From: Parvibaculum sp040882025
GTDB lineage: Bacteria; Pseudomonadota; Alphaproteobacteria; Parvibaculales; Parvibaculaceae
Assembly (NCBI RefSeq): GCF_040882025.1
Contig: NZ_JBBECC010000062.1
Coordinates: forward strand, 1 to 5,709
DNA: 5,709 nucleotides
Direction of reading: 5' to 3'
The notes below the pieces were generated by a model. It did not search any database, was not told the DNA's origin, and saw only the letters and a program-made list of their open reading frames with translations. The position numbers and the translations under genes are program-made. Shown one piece after another: positions 1 through 4,967 of this stretch; the stretch's first letter is position 1, and the number at the start of each line of letters is the position of its first letter.

Positions 1-96
1 GTTGGGGAAATGCAACGTTCTTGCAATCGAAACCGCTTAGCCGGACAGCAGTGGGACAAGCCGGGCCATGACGAATTACGGCCTGATCCGCCGCCC

Positions 97-852
97 TCAC
101 GAACCGCTATTCGCCGCTGCCCAGGCGTCGGCCATTTCGAGCGCCTTTTCGCGTTCGCCGGTCTTCATGCGGTTCTTGTATTTCTCGAACAGCTCGTCGA
201 CGGCGGCGCGTTCTTCCGGCGTGCCGAAGCGGTTGGCCAGCGCCAGATAGGTCCAGCCTTCGACACGGTCGGCCGTGACGCCCTCGCCTTCGAAATAGAT
301 GCGGCCAAGCTCGGCCAGCGCCGGCGCGTAGCGTTTCTTCGACGACATTATGATCCAGCGCAGGCCTTCGGTGCGGTCGACCGGCACGCCGAGGCCGTTC
401 CGGTGCATCATGCCGACGTGATATTGCGCATCGGCGCGGCGCGCCAGCGCGGCCACTTCGAAGGACTTCAAGGCTTCGACATAGTTACGCTTGAGGCCGA
501 TCTCCTCATTGCCTTCGAGATAGATCAGGCCGAGCCGCAGGGCGGCTTCCGGCTGTCCGCCACGCGCGGCCTGAAGGTAATATTCATAGGCCTTGGCGTC
601 CGACTGCGTCACGCCGCCGGTGCCCGTGTCGTAGAGATTGGCAAGCAGCCAGGCCGCGCCTGTGTGGCCGCCCTCGGCCGCCTCTTCCCATTCGCCGAGC
701 GCGCCCTCGCGGTCGCCGGCATTGTAGGCGGCAACGCCACGGTCGAACGCGGCCTGCGTGCCGGGCAAGGGCTCGGCCAGAACCCCGCCGGCCAGCGTGA
801 CGGACAGGCCGAGCATGGCGGCGAGCGAGGCAAGGCTTTTACGGGCGATCAT
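97..852 (-). CDS. Exported Sel1/TPR-like repeat protein
   Basis: This is a 251-residue protein with a clear Sec signal peptide: a basic N-terminus (MIARKS), a hydrophobic core at about residues 7-23, and a likely signal peptidase I site after VLA (residue 26). The mature part is probably periplasmic. It is built of Sel1-type alpha-helical repeats of about 36 residues, at roughly 65-100, 102-139, 142-177 and 178-212, preceded by a TPR-like helix pair at 34-64. The typical repeat features are visible: A-x-x-x-L-G-x-x-Y/M, a G-x-G-V turn (GLGVPVD, GEGVTAD), then a W/Y-containing second helix. The C-terminus is charged and helical. Such repeats normally mediate protein-protein contacts. No catalytic motif is seen and the partner is unknown. 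The start is supported by GAGGAG 4 nt upstream of the ATG. The gene follows ilvD in the same orientation across a 162-nt gap, so it may be co-transcribed or have its own promoter. The family call is firm; the function is open. Confidence 0.88.
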   Translation of the reverse strand: MIARKSLASLAAMLGLSVTLAGGVLAEPLPGTQAAFDRGVAAYNAGDREGALGEWEEAAEGGHTGAAWLLANLYDTGTGGVTQSDAKAYEYYLQAARGGQPEAALRLGLIYLEGNEEIGLKRNYVEALKSFEVAALARRADAQYHVGMMHRNGLGVPVDRTEGLRWIIMSSKKRYAPALAELGRIYFEGEGVTADRVEGWTYLALANRFGTPEERAAVDELFEKYKNRMKTGEREKALEMADAWAAANSGS

Positions 853-904
853 GGGGCTCCTCGGAATGCAACGGGACGGACAGTGTGCCGGAATTTCCAG
901 CGTT

Positions 905-994
905 CGTCATTGCGAGCCCCCGCAGGGGGCGCGGCAATCCAGAAAGCCGCAGAATTCTGGGCTTCTGGATTGCTTCGCTACGCTCGCAATGACG
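905..994. repeat. 90-nt interspersed palindromic repeat element
   Basis: The outer arms CGTCATTGCGAG (905-916) and CTCGCAATGACG (983-994) are perfect 12-bp inverted repeats. Inside them, GCAATCCAG (934-942) pairs with CTGGATTGC (965-973). The stem continues, after a bulged A943, as AAGCC (944-948) with GGCTT (960-964), closing a loop that contains AGAATTCT. A side hairpin, CCCCC-GCA-GGGGG (917-929), sits in the left internal loop, so the RNA would fold as a branched structure. From general knowledge, elements with these arms are scattered in many copies through alphaproteobacterial genomes, mostly between genes. Here it lies between the ilvD stop and the start of the Sel1-repeat gene. No run of T follows it on either strand, so it is not a canonical terminator. 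A role in mRNA stability or partial termination is possible but not shown. Confidence 0.85.
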
Positions 995-1014
995 ATTATG
1001 GATTTCTATGCGTC

Positions 1015-2745
1015 TCAAATATCCGCGTAGACGTGTTTCTCCGCCGCGCCGCCGGGATGGGTGACGGCGCCCTTGCGGGCGGTGCCGACGAGCTGGGCGT
1101 ATTTCCAGAGCGCGCCGGAGGCATACATGGTCTCGCGGGGCTTCCATTGGGCACGACGCTTTTCAAGGATCGCCGCATCGACATCGAGCTCGATGGTGCC
1201 GTTCTCCGCGTCGATCGAGATGATGTCGCCATCCTCGATCAGCGCGATCGGGCCGCCGACGGCGGCTTCCGGGCCGACATGACCGATGCAGAAGCCGCGC
1301 GTGCCGCCGGAGAAACGGCCATCGGTGATGAGCGCGACCTTGTCGCCCATGCCCTGACCGTAAAGCGCGGCGGTGGTGGAGAGCATTTCGCGCATGCCGG
1401 GGCCGCCCCTCGGGCCCTCGTAGCGGATGACGAGAACCTCACCTTCCTTGTACTGACGTTTTCCAACCGCCTCGAAGCATTCCTCTTCGCTGTCGAAGCA
1501 GCGCGCCGGACCGGAGAACTTCAGATGATCCTTCTCCATGCCCGCGACCTTGACGATGGCGCCGTCCGGCGCGAGCGAGCCCCGCAGCCCGACAACGCCG
1601 CCCGTCGGCGACAAGGGGTTCGACAGCGGATAGACGACCTTCTGATCCGGATTGAACTTCACGTCCTTCAGATTGTCGGCAAGCGACTGGCCGGTGACGG
1701 TCATGCAATCGCCATGCAGATAGCCGCCATCGAGCAGCACCTTGAGCACCATCGAAACGCCGCCCGCCTCGTGCAGGTCCTTGGCGACGTAATTGCCGCC
1801 GGGCTTGAGGTCGGTGAGGTAGGGCGTCTTCTTGAAGATTTCGGCGACTTCCATCAGATCGAAATCGATGCCCGCCTCATGCGCAATGGCAGGGAGATGG
1901 AGCCCGCCATTGGTCGAGCCGCCGGTCGCCGCGACGATGACGGCGGCGTTTTCGAGCGACTTGCGCGTGACGATGTCGCGCGGGCGGATATTGTTGGCGA
2001 GCAGATGCATGACGGCGCGGCCGGAGGCTTCCGCATATTCGTCGCGGCTCTCGTAAGGCGCGGGCGCACCGCCGGAACCCGGCAGCGCGAGCCCCATCGC
2101 CTCGGCGACGCAGGCCATGGTGTTGGCCGTGAACTGGCCGCCGCAGGAGCCGGCGGAGGGACAGGCGACGCATTCGAGCTCGTGCAGGTCCTCATTCGCC
2201 AGATTGCCGGCCGAATGCTGACCGACCGCCTCGAAGACGTCGACGACGGTGACGTCGCGGCCGTGGAAGCGGCCGGGCAGGATCGAACCGCCATACATGA
2301 AGACCGACGGCACGTTGAGGCGGACCATCGACATCATCATGCCGGGCAGCGACTTGTCGCAGCCGGCAAGGCCGACCAGCGCGTCGTAGCAATGGCCGCG
2401 CATGGTGAGCTCGACCGAATCCGCGATGACGTCGCGGCTCGCCAGCGACGACTTCATGCCCTGATGTCCCATGGCGATGCCGTCCGTCACCGTGATGGTG
2501 CAGAATTCGCGCGGTGTGCCGGAACCCATCGTGACGCCGCGCTTGACCGCCTGCGCCTGGCGCATCAGCGAGATGTTGCAGGGCGCCGCCTCGTTCCAGC
2601 AGGTCGCCACGCCGACGAAGGGCTGGTCGATCTCTTCTTCGGTGAGGCCCATCGCATAGTAGTAGGAGCGGTGCGGCGCGCGCTCGGGCCCGACCGTGAC
2701 GTGGCGGCTCGGCAGCTTCGACTTGTCGAATATATTGGCAGTCAT
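1015..2745 (-). CDS. ilvD: Dihydroxy-acid dehydratase
   Basis: This cytoplasmic enzyme removes water from 2,3-dihydroxy-3-methyl acids to give the 2-keto acids that precede valine and isoleucine (EC 4.2.1.9). The protein is 576 residues and full length for the shorter IlvD clade. Family signatures are present: NEAAPCN (C56), GCDKSLPG (C129, D130, K131) and CPSAGSCGG (C201). By analogy with the characterised Mycobacterium tuberculosis enzyme, the three cysteines should bind a [2Fe-2S] cluster, while D88, D130 and a carbamylated K131 bind magnesium. The second family signature, DGRFSGGTRG, is at 476-485, and S479 is the expected catalytic serine. The reading frame is open for 35 more codons upstream to an ATG at 2850, but that extension is proline- and arginine-rich and unlike the family. 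The ATG at 2745 gives the expected N-terminus (MTANIFDKSKLPSRHV). No other ilv gene is in the window. A sugar-acid dehydratase of the same superfamily is less likely, given these motifs. Confidence 0.96.
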   Translation of the reverse strand: MTANIFDKSKLPSRHVTVGPERAPHRSYYYAMGLTEEEIDQPFVGVATCWNEAAPCNISLMRQAQAVKRGVTMGSGTPREFCTITVTDGIAMGHQGMKSSLASRDVIADSVELTMRGHCYDALVGLAGCDKSLPGMMMSMVRLNVPSVFMYGGSILPGRFHGRDVTVVDVFEAVGQHSAGNLANEDLHELECVACPSAGSCGGQFTANTMACVAEAMGLALPGSGGAPAPYESRDEYAEASGRAVMHLLANNIRPRDIVTRKSLENAAVIVAATGGSTNGGLHLPAIAHEAGIDFDLMEVAEIFKKTPYLTDLKPGGNYVAKDLHEAGGVSMVLKVLLDGGYLHGDCMTVTGQSLADNLKDVKFNPDQKVVYPLSNPLSPTGGVVGLRGSLAPDGAIVKVAGMEKDHLKFSGPARCFDSEEECFEAVGKRQYKEGEVLVIRYEGPRGGPGMREMLSTTAALYGQGMGDKVALITDGRFSGGTRGFCIGHVGPEAAVGGPIALIEDGDIISIDAENGTIELDVDAAILEKRRAQWKPRETMYASGALWKYAQLVGTARKGAVTHPGGAAEKHVYADI

Positions 2746-2777
2746 GTGATCGTGCGCCCGGATGAAGGGGCGCCTCC
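2746..2777 (-). promoter_or_regulatory. ilvD ribosome binding site with hairpin in the spacer
   Basis: No Shine-Dalgarno sequence lies at the usual distance from the ilvD ATG. GGAGG occurs at 2777-2773, about 27 nt upstream. Between it and the start is a perfect 6-bp GC inverted repeat: GCGCCC (2773-2768), an 8-nt loop, then GGGCGC (2759-2754). If this hairpin forms in the mRNA, GGAG (2777-2774) is brought to an effective 8 nt from the ATG (2753-2746 unpaired), which is ideal spacing. There is no in-frame ATG, GTG or TTG between GGAGG and the ATG at 2745. The sequence is observed; the ribosome-binding role of the folded form is inferred. Confidence 0.5.
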
Positions 2778-2803
2778 AGCCTCTCGGGATGAAAGTTGGC
2801 CGG

Positions 2804-2832
2804 ATACTAGGGGGAAGGGTCCACCGGATAAA
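2804..2832 (-). promoter_or_regulatory. Possible ilvD promoter
   Basis: On the minus strand TAGTAT (2809-2804) matches 4 of 6 bases of the sigma-70 -10 consensus. The hexamer 17 nt upstream (TTTATC, 2832-2827) is a poor -35. A start near 2797 would give an ilvD leader of about 50 nt that includes the GGAGG and hairpin. The -10 overlaps a CCGGATA motif (2800-2806 on the plus strand), so a factor binding there could control ilvD. This is a weak call, made by eye. Confidence 0.25.
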
Positions 2833-2866
2833 GCCCCCAAGTTGCCGCAAGCGGCCCCGAAATCCG

Positions 2867-2886
2867 CCGGTTGACCCCGGTTGACC
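2867..2886 (+). promoter_or_regulatory. Tandem 10-bp repeat with -35-like TTGACC, upstream of the alcohol dehydrogenase gene
   Basis: CCGGTTGACC occurs twice with no gap (2867-2876 and 2877-2886). The repeat period is about one DNA helical turn. Each copy contains TTGACC, one mismatch from the -35 consensus. The second copy is followed at 17 nt by GAACAT (2904-2909), a poor -10 match. The repeat could be a promoter element, or a site where two protein subunits bind side by side on one face of the DNA. It lies 75 nt before the dehydrogenase start and 122 nt from the ilvD start, so it could serve either gene. Confidence 0.35.
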
Positions 2887-2936
2887 AATGGCTTGGGCCG
2901 GGGGAACATCGGCGCAACCGGAACACCAGAACCCAA

Positions 2937-2946
2937 TATCCGGATA
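2937..2946. promoter_or_regulatory. Palindrome TATCCGGATA next to the alcohol dehydrogenase ribosome binding site
   Basis: A perfect 10-bp palindrome ends one base before the AGGGAG ribosome binding site (2948-2953) of the alcohol dehydrogenase gene. Its right half, CCGGATA, recurs at 2800-2806 and 2824-2830 in the same intergenic region. As RNA it could form only a 3-bp stem, so if it works at all it is more likely a site for a dimeric DNA-binding protein. No regulator is encoded in the window. Confidence 0.3.
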
Positions 2947-2960
2947 CAGGGAGAAATCAC

Positions 2961-4046
2961 ATGAAGGCCGCCGTTCTGCGCGAAGTGGGCAAGCCCCTCA
3001 CCATCGAAGACGTCAAAATCAACAAGCCGGGCCCGCATGAGGTGCTGATCCGCACCGTCGCGGCCGGCGTCTGCCATTCGGATCTGCATTTCGTGGAGGG
3101 CTCCTACCCCTACCCGCTGCCGGCCGTGCTCGGCCATGAGAGCGCCGGCGTGGTGGAGCAGGTCGGCTCCGAAGTCCGCACGGTGAAGCCGGGCGACCAT
3201 GTGATTACCTGTCTCTCGGCCTTTTGCGGCCATTGCGAGCATTGCCTGACGGGGCACATGTCGCGCTGCGTCAGCCCGGAGACGAAGCGGCAGGCGGGCG
3301 ACGAGCCGCGGCTGGCGAAAGACGACGGTTCGATGAACCAGTTCCTCAACCTTTCCTCCTTCGCCGAACAGATGCTGATCCACGAACATGCCTGCGTGGC
3401 GATCCGCAAGGACATGCCGCTCGACCGCGCGGCGCTGATCGGCTGTTCGGTGACGACGGGCGTGGGCGCCGTGATCCACACTTCGAATGTGCGGCCGGGC
3501 GAAACCGTTGCCGTGATCGGCTGCGGCGGCGTCGGGCTTGCCTGCATCAACGGCGCGGCGATCGCGGGCGCGGGGCGCATCATCGCGGTCGACACGCAGG
3601 GCTCGAAGCTCAATCTCGCCAAGGAATTCGGTGCGACCGATGTCGTCAACGCAAAGGACGGCGACCCGGTGAAGCAGGTGATGGACCTGACGAATGGCGG
3701 CGTGCATCACGCCTTCGAGGCGATCGGCCTGAAGGCGACGGCCGAGCAGGCCTTCAAGATGCTGGCGCGCGGCGGCACGGCCAACATCATCGGCATGATC
3801 CCGGTCGGCGTGAACATCGAACTGCACGGCGCCGACTTTTTGGGGGAGAAGCGCATCCAGGGCTCGATCATGGGCTCGAACCGCTTCCCCGTGGACATGC
3901 CGCGCTTCGTCGATTTCTACATGGCCGGCAAGCTGAAGCTCGACCAGATGATCTCGCGCCGCATCAAGCTCGACCAGGTCAATGAGGCCTTCGACGAGCT
4001 GAAGCGCGGCGAGCTCGCCCGCTCGGTGATCATGTTCGACGCCTGA
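2961..4046 (+). CDS. Zinc-dependent alcohol dehydrogenase (medium-chain family)
   Basis: This is a 361-residue cytoplasmic oxidoreductase of the medium-chain dehydrogenase/reductase superfamily, class III-like branch. It should interconvert an alcohol and an aldehyde with NAD(H). The catalytic zinc ligands are C38 (in VCHSD), H59 (in GHESAG) and C162 (in GCSVTTG). The structural zinc lobe has the spacing C-x2-C-x2-C-x7-C, at C89, C92, C95 and C103. The Rossmann motif GCGGVG is at 187-192, and D211 ends the second strand, which favours NAD over NADP. It lacks the overall N-terminal pattern of glutathione-dependent formaldehyde dehydrogenase, so I do not assign that substrate; primary or aromatic alcohols are plausible. 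The frame extends 30 codons upstream, but ATG 2961 has AGGGAG 7 nt before it and begins the conserved MKAAVLREVGKPL. The gene is divergent from ilvD and followed by a strong terminator, so it is probably a single-gene transcript. Confidence 0.93.
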   Translation: MKAAVLREVGKPLTIEDVKINKPGPHEVLIRTVAAGVCHSDLHFVEGSYPYPLPAVLGHESAGVVEQVGSEVRTVKPGDHVITCLSAFCGHCEHCLTGHMSRCVSPETKRQAGDEPRLAKDDGSMNQFLNLSSFAEQMLIHEHACVAIRKDMPLDRAALIGCSVTTGVGAVIHTSNVRPGETVAVIGCGGVGLACINGAAIAGAGRIIAVDTQGSKLNLAKEFGATDVVNAKDGDPVKQVMDLTNGGVHHAFEAIGLKATAEQAFKMLARGGTANIIGMIPVGVNIELHGADFLGEKRIQGSIMGSNRFPVDMPRFVDFYMAGKLKLDQMISRRIKLDQVNEAFDELKRGELARSVIMFDA

Positions 4047-4072
4047 CTTTCGGCCCTATCAAGACGGAAAAG

Positions 4073-4097
4073 GCGGCCCCGCAGGGCCGCTTTTTTT
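4073..4097 (+). terminator. Intrinsic terminator of the alcohol dehydrogenase gene
   Basis: A perfect 7-bp GC stem, GCGGCCC (4073-4079) with GGGCCGC (4084-4090), has a CGCA loop and is followed at once by seven T. An A-rich stretch (4068-4071) precedes the stem and could extend it against the T run. It lies 26 nt after the dehydrogenase stop codon. Confidence 0.92.
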
Positions 4098-4101
4098 GTT
4101 G

Positions 4102-4159
4102 TTTGGCGGAAACCGAAACGGATTTGGCGGAAAATCGGCCTGCGGCGCCTTGACGCAGG
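4102..4159. promoter_or_regulatory. Repeats upstream of the DUF2852-like gene
   Basis: TTTGGCGGAAA occurs twice, at 4102-4112 and 4123-4133, a period of 21 bp or about two helical turns. It is followed by an inverted repeat, CCTGCG (4139-4144) N9 CGCAGG (4154-4159), which overlaps two copies of GGCGCC (4144-4149 and 4158-4163). TTGACG (4150-4155) resembles a -35, but no convincing -10 is found at 16-18 nt. The promoter of the next gene must lie between the terminator and 4220, so these are the best visible candidates for control sites. No factor is identified. Confidence 0.3.
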
Positions 4160-4220
4160 CGCCGGCAATATCCACCTGTCCCTTGTGTTCAATCCGAACC
4201 CCCACGGGAGGACCCCCTCG

Positions 4221-4580
4221 ATGCCTACGGCCGCAATGCTGGACGACCTGCCGAAAGGCGCCTGGATCGCAATGATGGTGATCGGTTTCATCGTCTTCTG
4301 GCCGATCGGGCTCGGTATTCTCTTCTACATGATCTGGAGCGGAAAAATGCACGGATGGAATCGGAACGGCATGCGTAGCTGCTCGTCGCAGTTCCGCCGC
4401 CACCGGTCGAGCGGCAACAGCGCCTTCGACAATTATCGCGACGAGGCGCTGAAGCGCCTGGAGGAAGAGCAGAAGGCTTTCGGCGAATTCATGGAACGAC
4501 TGCGCCGCGCCAAGGACCAGAACGAGTTCGACCAGTTCATGGCCGAACGCAATGCACAGACCGGCAGCCCCGCAAACTGA
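4221..4580 (+). CDS. DUF2852-like small membrane protein
   Basis: This 119-residue protein has one strong membrane helix at about residues 14-38 (WIAMMVIGFIVFWPIG region). A short basic, Trp- and Arg-containing stretch follows (about 41-63), then an amphipathic, charged C-terminal helix (about 68-104) ending in the motif FDQFMAER. The FVFWPxGL-like helix plus the C-terminal F-D-x-F-M-x-E-R pattern matches my memory of the DUF2852 family, common in Rhizobiales and of unknown function. The basic residues right after the helix suggest the C-terminal part is cytoplasmic. ATG 4221 is chosen because GGGAGG (4206-4211) lies 9 nt upstream; an in-frame GTG at 4185 would add 12 residues but has no good site. 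The ribosome site could pair with CCTC (4216-4219), which might lower translation. The gene is bracketed by two intrinsic terminators and so is probably transcribed alone. Confidence 0.82.
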   Translation: MPTAAMLDDLPKGAWIAMMVIGFIVFWPIGLGILFYMIWSGKMHGWNRNGMRSCSSQFRRHRSSGNSAFDNYRDEALKRLEEEQKAFGEFMERLRRAKDQNEFDQFMAERNAQTGSPAN

Positions 4581-4604
4581 CCGGCGGATACCCGAAAGAC
4601 GAAA

Positions 4605-4631
4605 GGCGGCTCGCAAGGAGCCGCCTTTTTT
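4605..4631 (+). terminator. Intrinsic terminator of the DUF2852-like gene
   Basis: A perfect 8-bp stem, GGCGGCTC (4605-4612) with GAGCCGCC (4618-4625), has a 5-nt loop GCAAG and is followed by six T (4626-4631). AAA before the stem can extend it. The stop codon of the gene ends 24 nt upstream. The sequence around it is a near copy of the terminator at 4073-4097. Confidence 0.92.
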
Positions 4632-4718
4632 GTTGCCGGAAAACAGGGGACTTAATACCGCCGCATTAGGTGCCGAAACTCATGCCGGGTGTCGGGCACA
4701 AAATCAAAAGGCACGCAG

Positions 4719-4964
4719 ATGGAAACGAACAGCTACTTCATCGCCGCCGACCCGATCGTGCTGATCATTCTCGCCGTCCTGCTGATCGTGCTGCTGCCGG
4801 TGGTGCTGTGGCTCGGCATCACGATCCTCTGGTTCGCCGTCGGCTTTTTTGCAGGCGTCTTCGTCTATTTCTTTTTGCTTTATCTCGTCGGCATCCCGCT
4901 GCTTGCGATCGCGGGCGGCGTCATGGCGGCGCTCATGGTGTGGGGCGCGCTGCTGCGAGGATAG
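4719..4964 (+). CDS. Small hydrophobic membrane protein, unknown
   Basis: This 81-residue protein is almost entirely hydrophobic. Membrane helices are predicted by eye at about 12-31, 33-56 and 58-79, leaving only a 10-residue polar N-terminus (METNSYFIAA) and a three-residue LRG tail. No catalytic residue or known motif is seen, and I do not recognise the family. The long open frame, strongly membrane-like composition and placement after a terminator argue that it is real. ATG 4719 is preceded by AAAGG (4707-4711) 7 nt upstream, a modest ribosome site. An in-frame GTG at 4689 would add 10 residues without a clear site. TAATAC (4653-4658) could be a -10 but lacks a well-spaced -35. It converges on valS with 3 nt between the two stop codons and has no terminator of its own in that gap. 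Confidence 0.7.
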   Translation: METNSYFIAADPIVLIILAVLLIVLLPVVLWLGITILWFAVGFFAGVFVYFFLLYLVGIPLLAIAGGVMAALMVWGALLRG

Positions 4965-4967
4965 GCC

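Noticed and set aside
905..994. The palindrome as the intrinsic terminator of ilvD
   Set aside because: The stem is strong, but no T run follows it on the minus strand, and the arms fit an interspersed repeat family better.
839..1147. A 102-codon minus-strand frame across the repeat element
   Set aside because: Its sequence is largely translation of the palindromic repeat plus out-of-frame ilvD, a frequent source of false genes.
2746..2850. A 35-codon N-terminal extension of IlvD starting at ATG 2850
   Set aside because: The extra residues are unlike the family N-terminus and would overlap the likely promoter and leader. The conserved protein begins at ATG 2745.
10..2874. A 954-codon open frame on the plus strand, antisense to the Sel1-repeat gene and ilvD
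   Set aside because: It covers two well-supported genes in antisense, runs through the palindromic repeat, and its protein is an Ala/Arg/Gly/Asp-rich sequence without domains. Long antisense frames are usual opposite GC-rich genes with strong third-position GC bias.
2742..3827. A 361-codon open frame on the minus strand opposite the alcohol dehydrogenase gene
   Set aside because: It is His/Arg/Ala-rich with no recognisable motif, and it spans the divergent promoter region. The plus-strand gene has intact zinc and NAD motifs.
3224..3985. A 253-codon plus-strand frame inside the alcohol dehydrogenase gene
   Set aside because: It is an out-of-frame shadow, extremely Arg-rich, with no plausible ribosome binding site or family signature.
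2961..4046. Glutathione-dependent formaldehyde dehydrogenase assignment for the alcohol dehydrogenase
   Set aside because: The fold and zinc sites agree, but the substrate-region motifs (CHSDLHFVEGSYPYPLP) differ from the characteristic formaldehyde dehydrogenase pattern, so only the general family is claimed.
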